A stretch of DNA of 64,000 nt from JAIBJN01 sp963847985 (GCA_963847985.1 CAWKBS010000006.1:1-64000), one strand, 5' to 3'. Shown: positions 7,424 to 16,985, numbered from the stretch's first letter. Made by a program: numbers and translations. Notes: a model not told the origin generated them from the letters alone.

Positions 7424-10144
7424 GAGAGCCCGCCGAGGATCTCGCGGGACAGCCGCACCCTCGTCTCGAACGTCTTCTGCTGCTCGGGGTCAGTCAGCGA
7501 CTCCGCCTTCGCGGCCACGACTTCGTGCGGCATGGGCCGCGAACGTCGCTGCCTCGCCGGAGCCCGTGGCCTGGAGGACGCGGGCGTGGGTCCAGAGGAT
7601 CTCCTCGCTCCGCACGGTGGGGACGGCGCCGTCGTGCTCCGCGAGGTTCTTGACGGCCTTCGTGCTCGGCTCGACGGCCTCGGCCGGGCGGCCGGCGGCG
7701 AGAGTCACGCGGGCGAGCAGCGAGCAGGCCGCGATCTCGCTCCGCGCCCAGCCGAAGGTCTCCGATCCGCGGAGGACGACGTCCGCCTCGGCCAGCGACG
7801 CCGGCGTGTTCTCCGCGAGCAGGAGCTCGGCGTAAATCGCGTCCACCAGCGGCATGGTCGGACGGTGGCCGGCGGCCGCCGACTCCTCGCGCGCGGCGGC
7901 GAGCGTCTCCCGCGCCTCGACGGGCCTCGGCGGCTCCCACTCCAGGAAGAGGTGTCCGAGCAGCGCCTGCTGATAGGACCTGACGCCGACGGACCCACGA
8001 ACGTCGTCGAGAAGATCCATCCCGCCGCGGAGCGAGGCTTCGGCCGCCTCCCAGTCGCCGGTCGCGGTCTGGACCTGGGCGAGGAAGGTGAGCGCCCAGG
8101 CGCATTCGACCCGGTGCCCCGCGTCGCGGAGCGCGGCGGCGCTGCGCCCGAGCAGCTCGAGCGCATCGCCGTAGCCCCCCAGGTCGAAGGCGGCGACGCC
8201 GAGGAGCGTCTCGAGGCTCGCGGTCTGCGCGGCACGCTGCTCCTCGCCGAGCTGAGCGTCCAGCGCGCCGCCCGTGAGGAGCGCGTGCGCCTCCTCGAGC
8301 TGCGCTTTGCCCTTCTCGAGGCTGACGCTGTCGAGCTGGTGGCCGTAGTTCATGAGGATGGCGAACTCGGCGAGCGGATCCTTCGCGGCGCGGGCGAGCT
8401 CGAGCGCCTCGCGGAAGGCGGCGAGCCCTTCCTCCAGGCCTCCGTAGGAGGTCTGCACTTGGGCGGTCGCGTAGCGGGCGTTCGCCTGCAGTCTTTGGTC
8501 GCCGGTCGCCTGCGCGGCCTCCTCGGCCTCGAGAGCGAGAGCCCGTACGCCCTCGCCGGTGCCCTCGGCGCCGTCGGCGTTCCAGGTCGGCTCGCCCCCG
8601 AGGAGCATGAGCAGGAGCGCCCTGGCGAGGAGGCGCTGCGCGTCCGCCTTCTCCTCGCCGGCCGCCTTCGCGACCTGCACGCGCAGGATCGCGACTGCGC
8701 GCCCGGCGTGCGCCGCGGCCTCGAGGTCGGCGCCCTCGGCGAAGCAGGACTCGGCCACCTCGACCAGGCGCGTGGCCGCCTCGCTGGGCTTGCCGGCCGC
8801 CTCGTAGTGGCGTGCGATCTCGATCAGAGCATGGCGCGGCGGCGGGTCGTCCCCGGCGATCAGCGCCTCCAGCGCCTCCGCCACCGCCTTGTGCCTGCGC
8901 CGGCGCTCGTACGGGCTCTTGGCGTAGCGCCCGTAGAGGAGCTCCTGGAGGACGCCGGGGTCGAAGGTGTACAGGGCCGAGCGGTCGCTCCACCAGTCCT
9001 CGATGTCCTCGGCCTCGATCATGCGCCGCCGCTCGGAGATCTGCTGCAGCCTGTCGAGGATGGCGTCCTCCTCCGCGTCGAGCAGCGTCACGAGCACGGT
9101 CGAGAGGAAGCGCCGGCCCTGCACCGCGCCGGTCTCGAGCAGCGACCGCTCGTCATCGTCGAGGTCGGCGACGCGCGGCCGGAGGAGATCGAGCAGGGTG
9201 TCGGGTGTCTGCGCCGCGGCGAGCGCGCCGCCGAGCGACCAGTCGCCCGGCCCGCCCGAGATCGTCCCGTCGAGCGTCCAGCCCGCCTCGCCCTTCCGGA
9301 GCACCCCCTGCTCCTCGAGCAGAGCCAGGTACTGCGTGAGGAAGAGCGGGCTGCCCTCCGTCTGGTCGTGGAGCCAGGCCGCGAGCCCGTCGCCCGCCAC
9401 GCTCCCATACCGCTCGACCAGCAGCGCCTCGACCGCGGCGACCGGGAGCTCGGGCAGCGCCAGGCCGTCGACGCCGGTGCGGGCGGCGACGGCGGAGCGC
9501 GCCCGCGCCAGCAGGTCGGCATCCGTGACGAGGCCCGGGTCGTACGCGATGACGAGCAAGATCCCGTGAGCCTCCGGGTCCTGCGCCAGGCGGGCGATCA
9601 CCTCGGTCGAGGCGGCGTCGATCCACTGGGCGTCGTCCAGGATGACGACGAGCGGCGTCTCCTCCGCGACGTGGCGGAGGGCGAGCGCCACGTCCGCGGC
9701 CAGCTCGACCTGCTGGGCCTCGCGGTTGCCGCCCAGCGCGTACACGCCGATGTCCGAGGCCGTCTTCACTCCCAGCGCGGCGAGCTTGCCGATCACGGGG
9801 ATCAACTCGACGAGAGGCGGCGCGATCTGCCCGATCAGCTCGAGCGTGCGCTTCGCCTTGTCGCCGCGGCGCTCCCGGCTCGTCAGCGCCCGCAGAACCT
9901 CGCCGAACGGGCCGAGGGGATTGCCGGCGCCGGTCTCGTAGCAGAGGACCGACACGACGTCGGGGCGCTTCTCCTCCGGAAGCTCCGAGACGGCGTCGGC
10001 CAGCGCCTTCAGGAGGAGCGACTTGCCGCTCCCCGTCGGCCCTTCGAGGAAGACGATGCGCCCCCGGCCCGCGGCGGCGCCCTCGGCGGCCTCGACGAGC
10101 CGTGCCAGCTCCTGCTCTCGCCCGATCGGAGTGACGTGCGCCAC
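7420..10144 (-). CDS. Large AAA-type ATPase with TPR-like repeats (C-terminal frameshift)
   Basis: A protein of about 905 residues. The P-loop GPTGSGKS lies near residue 35-42 and Walker B VVILDDAQWIDA near 165-176, the pattern of AAA_16 ATPases found in MalT/LuxR-family regulators and CHAT or cyclase signalling proteins. From about residue 450 onward it is helical Ala/Glu/Leu repeats resembling TPRs. No DNA-binding HTH is seen at either end, unlike MalT/LAL regulators. The main frame ends at 7490, but a +1 shift near 7528 continues as HEVVAAKAESLTDPEQQKTF to a TAG at 7420, which is protein-like, so the true end is probably there. Partner and signal unknown. Confidence 0.8.
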
Positions 10145-10190
10145 GGAGGAGGTCTAACGCCGCGGAAGCGGCAGCGCAAGGGGGCGCCTC

Positions 10191-10377
10191 ACGCTGCCCC
10201 GTCCGCCTGGCCGGGCAGTCGCTGCCACGGTGACGGCCGACACGGACCTGGGCTGCTTCGCCCTGGGCGCGTGGGAGTTCCGGCCCCTTCGTCGAGGCCA
10301 ACCCGCAGATCGCGTGGCCGATCGTGGAGAGCATGGCCGAGCGCCTGGCCGACAACGAGGGCCGGCGCGGCGGCTAG
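10191..10377 (+). pseudogene. Remnant of a cyclic-nucleotide-binding (Crp/Fnr-type) domain
   Basis: Two frames read as the final third of a cNMP-binding domain: AATVTADTDLGCFALGAWEFR, then after a +1 shift in a CCCC run near 10283, FVEANPQIAWPIVESMAERL, and a stop at 10375-10377. This matches the strand-plus-C-helix end of Crp/Fnr-like sensor domains. No upstream cap or phosphate-binding cassette is present in the 50 bp available before the divergent ATPase gene. It is a truncated relic. Confidence 0.55.
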
Positions 10378-10589
10378 AGCAGGATGCGGGCGGCCGTCTC
10401 CGGGGGACAGCCGGCGCGGCCGAGCTCGACGGCGCGGTGGAGGTCGACGTCGGGGCGAAGGGCCAGCTTGAGCGCGACCCGGGGGTCGTAACCGGCCGCG
10501 AGGAGGCTCGACTGCCGCCAGGAGAAGACCCGCTCCTCCTCGGTCTGGAGGGCGTCGAGCTCGTGGGTGATCGTGTCCAGTGTCGCCAT
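10374..10589 (-). CDS. Conserved small hypothetical protein
   Basis: A 71-residue acidic, helical protein (MATLDTITHELDALQTEEER, then WRQSSLLAAGYDPRVALKLA, ending CPPETAARILL). The ATG at 10589 has AAGGACTGACG upstream. It resembles small cytosolic proteins I have seen as stand-alone genes in Actinomycetota, but no function is known. Its stop overlaps the end of the cNMP relic on the other strand. Confidence 0.65.
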   Translation of the reverse strand: MATLDTITHELDALQTEEERVFSWRQSSLLAAGYDPRVALKLALRPDVDLHRAVELGRAGCPPETAARILL

Positions 10590-10675
10590 CGTCAGTCCTT
10601 GTTCGCAGGACGGCCGGCGGCGGTTGGGTCTTCCCTCGGACGGCCCAGCCGACCGGGCGTTGTCCGGGAATCCGG

Positions 10676-11212
10676 CTAGACGTCGTGGATCGCGCCCACG
10701 GCGAGCGCGACCCCGGCGGCGATCTCGAGGGCGCCGAGCAGGCGGCCGCCGGCGGCGAGGAGGCCGTCGGCCCTCGGCGTTCTCGGAACGAGCATCACCG
10801 CAAGGACGAGCGCGAGCGCGAGGGCGAGCGCGCCGAGCGCCTCGAGCTCGACGTCGTCCCCGCCCGCGGCCACGGCCAGGGCGACCACGCCCGGCGAGAG
10901 GAGGAGCGGGAAGGCGACCGGGACGAGCGCGGCGCCGAGGCCCGCGAGCTCGGGCTCCTTCCGGGGCCGGGCGAGCAGCAGCGCCCGCGCACCCTCGAGC
11001 GCGAGCACGACGGCGGCGGCCAGCCGGAAGCTCTCGGGGCTGATGTCGAGCGCGTCGAGCATCGCGCCGGCGACGGCGGCGATCGCGGCGACCCCCGCGA
11101 GCGCGACGAGCGCGCCCAGGGCAACCGCAGCGCGGCTCTCCGGCAGGACGAGGCGCAGGCGACAGGGGTTCACCGCCGCGACGAACGCGAAGGCGAGGAA
11201 GGCGAAGCTCAA
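10676..11212 (-). CDS. Integral membrane protein, six segments (possibly MarC-like)
   Basis: 178 residues with about six hydrophobic helices. The start FLAFAFVAAVNPCRLRLVLP has the early Asn-Pro of MarC-like and related small transporters, but the match is weak. The TTG start overlaps the TGA of the upstream gene (TTGA), so the two are translationally coupled. No substrate can be named. Confidence 0.55.
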   Translation of the reverse strand: MSFAFLAFAFVAAVNPCRLRLVLPESRAAVALGALVALAGVAAIAAVAGAMLDALDISPESFRLAAAVVLALEGARALLLARPRKEPELAGLGAALVPVAFPLLLSPGVVALAVAAGGDDVELEALGALALALALVLAVMLVPRTPRADGLLAAGGRLLGALEIAAGVALAVGAIHDV

Positions 11213-12381
11213 CCGGTCTCTTCCTCGAGGAGCGGAAGCGTGAGGAGGAGGCCCGACAGCGGATGCCGCACGTGGTCCATCTGCGTGTAGCCGTCCTCCG
11301 TGAACCAGGCGCCGCGCGCGAGCTCGGGCTGCGGCGCCTCGCGCGCCTCCTCCGCGTCGACCTGCCGGTCGACGGCCCGCCCGGCCGTGCAGCGCAGGCG
11401 CCGTTCCAGGTCGTCGGTGAGGTCGGCCAGTCGCGGGTCGGCGAGACTGAGGCGCCAGAGCTGGGCGAGACCCTCCGTGACCGTCCCGAGCCCCGCGCCC
11501 GACGCGGGCTCGCCGCGCATGAGCCGGCGAAGGCCGTCGGGGCCGCTCTGGGACTCGAGGCGGGAGTTGAGCCCCAGGATCCCGGCGAGCTCGCGGGCGT
11601 AGGCGATCTCGGGCTCGCCCAGACCCTCCGGCCCGAGCTCGGCCAGGCCGTACGCGGTCCAGTGGTCCGGGAAGGTGAGGACGTGTCCCTCGACCTCGTC
11701 CCGCCGCGTGGCCACGTACCGGGCCAGCCGCCGCGCCGGCTCGCCCCAGCCTTCGTCCGGGAAGAGCCGGTCGAGCAACGCGAAGGTCCACAGCGTCTGG
11801 CCCGTGCCGAACGTCGACCACTCCCCGGGGATCGGGCGTTCCGTCTCGCGGCTCCAGGCGCCGTGCAGGCTGCCGTCGGCCTGCTGTTGGGCGAGGAGGA
11901 AGCGCCCGAGGTCGCGGAGCAGCTCGTCCTGGCTTTCGTCCCCGGTGGCGAGCCGCCGCTGGGCGAGCGCCGCGGCGACGAGTGCGCTGGCGCCGAGACG
12001 TGCATCCTGGCCCGGCTCGGCGAACGCCGCCCAGTCGTCGTGGCGGAGGAGGTTCCTGTGCAGGAGCGGCAGGCCGTGCTCGGCGGCGGCGAGCGCCTCC
12101 TCGTCGCCGGTCTCGCCGGCGAGACGGTAGAGGCCCATCATCACGCCCGCGTGCCGCGTGATGTTGTAGTCGGAGGAGACGAGGTCGGCCTCGCGGTCGT
12201 AGCCGTACAGGTAGCGGTTGCCGGGCTGGACGCCGCGCTCGAGCCACCCCGCCGCCTCGGCGATCGCCGTCCTCGCCTGGGTCGACGTCAGCGGCGGGCA
12301 GACCTCGGCGGGAACGACGGCGACACGGAGCACGAGAGCCCCGAGCGCGAAGACGGCGGCGTAGGCCAGCAGGCGGCGCAC
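11209..12381 (-). CDS. Membrane-anchored alpha/alpha-toroid protein
   Basis: About 390 residues from a GTG at 12381. One N-terminal hydrophobic segment (LLAYAAVFALGALVLRVAVV) acts as an uncleaved anchor or signal. The remainder is paired helices with toroid signatures such as NRYLYGYDREADLVSSDYNITRHAG near 60, FLLAQQQADGSLHGAW near 165 and the late MDHVRHPLSGLLL. This is the six-hairpin style of prenyltransferase/terpene-cyclase-like and lantibiotic-cyclase-like proteins, but no DDxxD or zinc ligands stand out. Start is placed after 47 arginine-rich residues of the longer frame. It is coupled to the downstream membrane protein. Confidence 0.6.
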   Translation of the reverse strand: MRRLLAYAAVFALGALVLRVAVVPAEVCPPLTSTQARTAIAEAAGWLERGVQPGNRYLYGYDREADLVSSDYNITRHAGVMMGLYRLAGETGDEEALAAAEHGLPLLHRNLLRHDDWAAFAEPGQDARLGASALVAAALAQRRLATGDESQDELLRDLGRFLLAQQQADGSLHGAWSRETERPIPGEWSTFGTGQTLWTFALLDRLFPDEGWGEPARRLARYVATRRDEVEGHVLTFPDHWTAYGLAELGPEGLGEPEIAYARELAGILGLNSRLESQSGPDGLRRLMRGEPASGAGLGTVTEGLAQLWRLSLADPRLADLTDDLERRLRCTAGRAVDRQVDAEEAREAPQPELARGAWFTEDGYTQMDHVRHPLSGLLLTLPLLEEETG

Positions 12382-12463
12382 CGCGCAGAGGCTACGCGAC
12401 GCCCGTGGGGCCGGTTGAGGCGTAGACTCGGCGCGCCCTACGTTTCCCCCGAGGAGGTACCCC

Positions 12464-13300
12464 GTGGCGAGACCACGCAAGACCACGCGGCGGAAGACCA
12501 CGCGGCGCAAGACGACGCGCAAGCGTGAGCCGAAGCGGATCCTGAACGTCGAGCCCTCGCCGAAGACGGACGAGGACTGGACGTTCGAGACGGCTCAGGA
12601 CGCGGACATGGTCGCGGCCGCTCCGTCGATCCCGGCCTCGAAGGACCTGCGCTCGACCTGGTGGAAGGTGGCCGACCAGGGCTCGACCGGCTCCTGCGTC
12701 GGCTGGGCGACGGCCGACTCGGTGCTCCGCTGGCATTTCGTGAAGGACGGGCGGATCACCAGGGAGCAGCAGCTCTCGCCGCGGTTCGTCTGGATGGCCT
12801 CGAAGGAGACCGACCCGTTCATCACGCGGCCGACGACGTTCATCGAGGCCGAGGGGACGAGCCTCAAGGCCGCGCTCGACATCGCCCGCAAGTTCGGCGT
12901 CGTGCGCGACTCCGTGCTGCCGTTCGGCACCGGCAAGCTCTACCCGGGCCAGGCGAACACGTTCTACGCCATCGCGGCGCAGCTCAAGATCCTGGCCTAC
13001 TTCAACCTCGGCTCGAACCAGACGAACTGGCGGATCTGGCTGGCCACCAAGGGCCCGATCCTGACCCGGCTGAACGTGGACGACGGCTGGTACGGAGCCA
13101 GCGACAACGCCGGCAACCTCGACGAGTACCTCCCGGACACGTCGCGCGGCGGGCACGCCGTCGCCATCGTCGGCTACCGCCCCGGGCGGTTCATCGTCCG
13201 CAACAGCTGGGGCGCCCGCTGGGGCCACGGAGGCTTCGCATACGCCTCGCTCGGCTACGCGCAGGAGGCGTTCACCGAGGCGTACGGCGTGGAGATCTGA
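12464..13300 (+). CDS. Papain-like (C1A) cysteine peptidase with basic repeat tail
   Basis: A 278-residue C1A peptidase. Active-site residues are all present: Gln72 and Cys78 in DQGSTGSCVGWA, His231 in GGHAVAIVGY, Asn247 in VRNSWGARWGHGGF. Residues 1-25 are a positively charged tail built from three near-identical 15-bp units (RKTTR type), and there is no signal peptide or propeptide. Start GTG 12464 has GAGGAGGT at ideal spacing. Bacterial C1A enzymes of this short form are often phage- or host-associated; the tail suggests nucleic-acid or cell-wall polyanion binding (inference). It is divergent from the toroid gene and 35 bp from the CoA-transferase pair. Confidence 0.85.
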   Translation: MARPRKTTRRKTTRRKTTRKREPKRILNVEPSPKTDEDWTFETAQDADMVAAAPSIPASKDLRSTWWKVADQGSTGSCVGWATADSVLRWHFVKDGRITREQQLSPRFVWMASKETDPFITRPTTFIEAEGTSLKAALDIARKFGVVRDSVLPFGTGKLYPGQANTFYAIAAQLKILAYFNLGSNQTNWRIWLATKGPILTRLNVDDGWYGASDNAGNLDEYLPDTSRGGHAVAIVGYRPGRFIVRNSWGARWGHGGFAYASLGYAQEAFTEAYGVEI

Positions 13301-13334
13301 TGGGCGGATCGGAGCGGCGAGCAACCCGGCGCCC

Positions 13335-14141
13335 GTGATCCAGCGGTCGCTCGCGGAGGCCGTCTCCGAGCTGGTCCGCGACGGCGACGAGCTCGCGCTC
13401 GAGGGCTTCACGCACCTCGTCCCGTTCGCGGCCGCGCACGAGATCATCCGCCAGGGCCGCACGGAGCTGGCGCTCGTCCGCATGACCCCGGACGTCGTCT
13501 ACGACCAGCTCATCGGCATGGGCCGTGTTCGCCGGCTGACGTTCTCGTACGGAGGCAACCCGGGAGTCGGGTCCCTGCATCGCTTCCGCGACGCCGTCGA
13601 GCAGGGCTGGCCACGACCGCTCGAGCTCGTCGAGCACTCCCATGCCGGCCTCGCTGCCGCGTACGCCGCCGGCGCCGCGCGCCTGCCGTTCGGGGTCCTC
13701 CGCGGCTACGAAGGCACCGACCTCGCCGCCGGGAACCCCTCGGTCGCCGCGGTCGAGAGCCCGTTCGACGGCGAGCGCGTGAGCGCGGTGCGCGCGATCA
13801 ATCCCGACGTGGCGATCATCCACGCGCAGCACGCCGACCGGCACGGCAACGTCATGCTCTGGGGCCTTGCAGGCGTCCAGAAGGAGGCGGTGCTCGCGGC
13901 CCGGCGGACGATCGTGACGGTCGAGGAGATCGTGGACGAGCTCGCGCCTCGGCCGCACTCGACCTTCCTCCCGGCGTGGGTGCTGGACGCCGTGGTCGCC
14001 GTTCCCGGCGGCGCGTGGCCGTCCTACGCCGACGGCTACTCCGTCAGGGACAACGTCTTCTACGCGGCCTGGGACGAGATCTCCCGCGACCGGGATCGCT
14101 TCGGCGACTGGATGCGCGAGCACGTGCTGGAGGCGGCGTGA
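13335..14141 (+). CDS. CoA-transferase family I, alpha subunit (GctA/IpdA-like)
   Basis: 268 residues. N-terminal DGDELALEGFTHLVPFAAAHEI and the glycine-rich FSYGGNPGVGSLHRF fit the alpha subunit of glutaconate-type CoA-transferases, and the AQHADRHGNVMLWG segment near 165 is typical. The alpha chain binds the acyl substrate and the beta chain carries the catalytic Glu. The steroid-ring hydrolase IpdAB has the same architecture, so a C-C hydrolase role is an alternative. GTG start; its TGA overlaps the next gene's GTG by 4 bp. Confidence 0.85.
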   Translation: MIQRSLAEAVSELVRDGDELALEGFTHLVPFAAAHEIIRQGRTELALVRMTPDVVYDQLIGMGRVRRLTFSYGGNPGVGSLHRFRDAVEQGWPRPLELVEHSHAGLAAAYAAGAARLPFGVLRGYEGTDLAAGNPSVAAVESPFDGERVSAVRAINPDVAIIHAQHADRHGNVMLWGLAGVQKEAVLAARRTIVTVEEIVDELAPRPHSTFLPAWVLDAVVAVPGGAWPSYADGYSVRDNVFYAAWDEISRDRDRFGDWMREHVLEAA

Positions 14142-14845
14142 GCACCCCGTCGCCGGAGGAAGTCATGACCGTGATGGCCGCGCGCGAGCTCGCCGACGGA
14201 CAGGTCGTGCTCGTCGGGGTCGGGCCGCCGAACGCGGCCGCGAACCTCGCCCGCCGCCTGCACGCGCCCGGCTGCGTCCTCGTCTACGAGTCGGGCGCGA
14301 TCGGCGCCAAGCCGCTCCACCTGCCGCTCTCGATCGGGGACGACGACCTCGCGGCCACTGCCGATGAGCTCGTGTCCGTCCCGGAGATGTTCGCCTACTG
14401 GATCGGCGCCGGGCGCATCGACGTCGGCTTCCTCGGCGCGGCGCAGATCGACCGGTACGGGAACATCAACACGACCGTGATCGGGCCCTACGATCACCCG
14501 ACGGTGCGCCTCCCCGGCGCCGGCGGCGCGCCCGAGATCGCGGCGGCCGCGAAGGAAGTCATCGTGATGGTGCGGCACTCGCCGCGCGCCTTCGTCGAGA
14601 GGCTCGACTTCATCACGTCGCTCGGGCGCGGCGGCGATGCCTTCACGGTCATCACCGACCTCGGGGTGCTGCGACCCGCGGAGGACGGTGAGCTAGAACT
14701 GACCGCGCTCCATCTCGGCGTCGAGGTCGAGCAGGTGCTCGCCGCCACCGGCTGGCCGCTGCGCGTTCGCGAGCCGCTCGCGGTGACGGAACCGCTTTCG
14801 GCGCGGGAGCTCAAAGAGCTGCGGCGCCTCCGCTCGCGGCAGTGA
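14138..14845 (+). CDS. CoA-transferase family I, beta subunit (GctB/IpdB-like)
   Basis: 235 residues beginning with a GTGA overlap on the alpha subunit. Contains DGQVVLVGVGPPNAAANLARR, a YESGAIGAKP segment where the catalytic Glu of this family sits, FLGAAQIDRYGNINTTVIG and a LPGAGGAPEIAAAA glycine turn, all characteristic of the beta chain. Together with the alpha subunit it should form a heterodimer or heterotetramer acting on a dicarboxylic or steroid-derived CoA ester. No dehydratase or other pathway genes are adjacent, so the substrate stays open. Confidence 0.85.
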   Translation: MSTPSPEEVMTVMAARELADGQVVLVGVGPPNAAANLARRLHAPGCVLVYESGAIGAKPLHLPLSIGDDDLAATADELVSVPEMFAYWIGAGRIDVGFLGAAQIDRYGNINTTVIGPYDHPTVRLPGAGGAPEIAAAAKEVIVMVRHSPRAFVERLDFITSLGRGGDAFTVITDLGVLRPAEDGELELTALHLGVEVEQVLAATGWPLRVREPLAVTEPLSARELKELRRLRSRQ

Positions 14846-15007
14846 GCTAGGAGCGAGGAGAGCTTGGCGAATCCAGGCTCTGTCGAGCGTCACCGGCGCG
14901 ACTATCGGCAGCGACCCCGTCCCGGGCCCTGCTCGCGAACTGCGATAACCCGAACTGACCGAATAGGCTTAGTTCAGGGGCGGGCCTTGTCCGGCGGGCG
15001 CCCGCCG

Positions 15008-16126
15008 TCAACCGCTGAGCCAGGCGAGCTGCCCCGCGACCACGTCCCAGCGCACCGACGCCTCGCGGCCGACGACACGGTGGAAGACGATGCCATCGGG
15101 CTCGGCGACGGCGATCCACTTGCCGTTCGGCGACCAGTCCGCGTACACGCCTTTGAACGTCTGCGGGGCCCGGCCCTGGAAGCAGCCGAGGTCGATAAGC
15201 CGAACAACGTCGCCGCTGACCGAGAGGGCCGCGCAGTTGTCGGGCGCAAGGTCGGCCACATGGTCGGCCAAGAACGTGATGAGGGGGCGGTCGGCCCCGG
15301 GCGTCGGCACGCTCGCCGTGCCCACCAGGCGTCCGCCCTCGTAGCGGTCGACTCGCCCTCCCTCCACGAGGACGGCGAGCGAGCCGTCGACGCCCCACGC
15401 GAGCTGCCAGACAGGTCCGCGGGCCCTCAGCGGCGGGCGCCCGTCGATCACGATCTGCTGGCGGTCGTTCACAGACGCCGTCACGCCGTGCGGGCCATAC
15501 GCTCGCGGGCAGTGGTCAAGACGCTGCGGTCGCTGTCCGCGCGAGAGCTCGAAACCGGACCGCGGGGTGTCGCACCAGGCGAGCGCCGAGCTGTCCGGGT
15601 CCCAGGCGATCGGAAAGACTCCCTCGTACTCTCCGAAGCTCGCCCGCGGGTTCTCTAGGTCGAGAATGCTGAAGCGCTTGTACGCACCGCCCTCGTCGTC
15701 GAGCGTGCGGTAGGCGACGCGGCTTCCGATGCGCGGGGCGTAAAGCGCGCAATTCGTCTCCAGCCGAGGGAGGTCGAGCATTCGGCCCGAGCGGATGTCG
15801 ATGGCCCGAAGCTCGCAGGCGCCGGGGGCGGTGAAGGCGAGGAGACCTGACGCGGCCCCGCCCGGCAGCCTCCACGACGGCTCACCCTCATCAGTCGTGG
15901 TGGTCGGTGTTTGACCGGCCTGTGCCTCCTCGACCGTCGTCACCGACGCCTCGCGCTCATCCGTCGTCGCGGCAGTCGCCGCTCGACCGTCCCGCGGCTC
16001 CTCGGCCGTCGACGGGTCGCGAAGCGCGTCCGCGAGCGCGGCCCCGCCGAGCGCGACCACAGCAGCCACGAGCAGGAGATCCCTCGCTCTCCGGCGGCGA
16101 AGCATATTCACGAGTCTGGCGATCAT
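15008..16126 (-). CDS. Membrane-anchored WD40/TolB-like propeller protein
   Basis: 372 residues from ATG 16126. A single N-terminal membrane helix follows an RRRRARD positive patch (LLLVAAVVALGGAALADAL), then a Thr/Glu-rich linker (ATTDEREASVTTVEEAQAGQTPTTTTDEG), then repeated blades such as VFPIAWDPDSSALAWCD, VWQLAWGVDGSLAVLVEGG and YADWSPNGKWIAVAEPDG. The blades match TolB/WD40-like beta-propellers found as exported sensors in this phylum. Topology suggests an extracellular propeller. The longer in-frame start at 16414 adds low-complexity sequence and was rejected. Function unknown. Confidence 0.65.
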   Translation of the reverse strand: MIARLVNMLRRRRARDLLLVAAVVALGGAALADALRDPSTAEEPRDGRAATAATTDEREASVTTVEEAQAGQTPTTTTDEGEPSWRLPGGAASGLLAFTAPGACELRAIDIRSGRMLDLPRLETNCALYAPRIGSRVAYRTLDDEGGAYKRFSILDLENPRASFGEYEGVFPIAWDPDSSALAWCDTPRSGFELSRGQRPQRLDHCPRAYGPHGVTASVNDRQQIVIDGRPPLRARGPVWQLAWGVDGSLAVLVEGGRVDRYEGGRLVGTASVPTPGADRPLITFLADHVADLAPDNCAALSVSGDVVRLIDLGCFQGRAPQTFKGVYADWSPNGKWIAVAEPDGIVFHRVVGREASVRWDVVAGQLAWLSG

Positions 16127-16459
16127 GCGCGCTTTCGCGAGGGCACACAAGTGGACCCCGCCTTGGTACGAGCAGGAGCGGGCCGAACTGCTGGAGCGCC
16201 TCTTTTGGAGGACTCGATCCGACGCCCGCCGAGGGCCCGACGAGCGTCGCAATAGAAGTCTCCTCGTCGGCTTCCGCATGATCAGACCTCCTTGATCTCG
16301 GTCGCCAGAGAGAGGCAGTCGAGAATGATCATCGCTCGGTAGTCGCCGACTCGATCCGCTGGTTCTAGCCAGGCGACACGCTCGCATGCCCGAGTGTTGA
16401 GGCATCGCGTTCACGGCAGAGGAGGGCGGTATCTCAGACTGCCGCTAGCGTTAACGGCC
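16127..16459. other. Gene-free stretch between divergent genes
   Basis: 333 bp between the propeller gene and the GNAT gene. Short open frames here have no ribosome sites or protein-like composition. It presumably holds divergent promoters, but no convincing -35/-10 pair was found. Confidence 0.4.
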
Positions 16460-16948
16460 GTGCCGGCGAGCTCGGGACAGCTTGTCCTTCGCGAGATCGA
16501 AGATCGTGATCTCGGCGTGCTGTTCGAGCACTCGACGGATCCCGACGCGATCCGGATGGCCGCGTTCACTTCGCCGGAGGCCGATGATCGAACCACCTTC
16601 GAGCAACGGTGGGCGCGGCTGAGGAGCGACGGCTCCACGACGAACAGGGTCGTCGAGATCGACGGTCGAGTTGTGGGTCACATTGCGAGCTTCGACTTGG
16701 AGGGTCATCGCGAGGTCACCTATTGGATCGGCCGTGAAGATTGGGGCCGCGGCATTGCCACGCGTGCCCTACAGGAGTTCCTGCAGCTGGAGGTAACCCG
16801 TCCGCTCTACGCTCACGCTGCGAGCGACAACGCCGCGTCGATTCGTGTGTTGACGAAGTGCGGTTTCCTTATCGTGGGCGACGGGCGCGAGTTCGCCCAT
16901 GGGCGCAACGAAGAGACGGACGAAGTCGTGCTCCGACTCGATGCATGA
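16460..16948 (+). CDS. GNAT-family N-acetyltransferase
   Basis: 162 residues. RIM-type GNAT layout: QLVLREIEDRDLGVLFEH at the start, VVGHIASFDLEGHREVTYWIG in the core, the acetyl-CoA loop EDWGRGIATRALQEFL near 98-113 (consensus Q/RxxGxG/A), and HAASDNAASIRVLTKCGF near 125. It transfers acetyl from acetyl-CoA to a small-molecule or N-terminal amine; the acceptor is unknown. The GTG at 16460 places the first strand right after the start; a longer in-frame start at 16394 lacks similarity. Confidence 0.85.
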   Translation: MPASSGQLVLREIEDRDLGVLFEHSTDPDAIRMAAFTSPEADDRTTFEQRWARLRSDGSTTNRVVEIDGRVVGHIASFDLEGHREVTYWIGREDWGRGIATRALQEFLQLEVTRPLYAHAASDNAASIRVLTKCGFLIVGDGREFAHGRNEETDEVVLRLDA

Positions 16949-16985
16949 CCCTGGTCTCGAGGACCTCGCTTCGGCTCGCGTCTTC

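Noticed and set aside
7532..10471. Very long open frame (979 codons) on the plus strand opposite the AAA ATPase
   Set aside because: Arg/Gly/Leu-rich shadow of a minus-strand gene with clear motifs; high GC makes such antisense frames common.
11263..12528. 421-codon plus-strand frame over the toroid gene
   Set aside because: Antisense shadow; the minus-strand product has helical repeats and a membrane anchor.
14848..14875. CTAGGAGC...GCTTGGCGAAT after the CoA-transferase pair
   Set aside because: Resembles the end of element 1 only with an 8-base insertion; likely chance.
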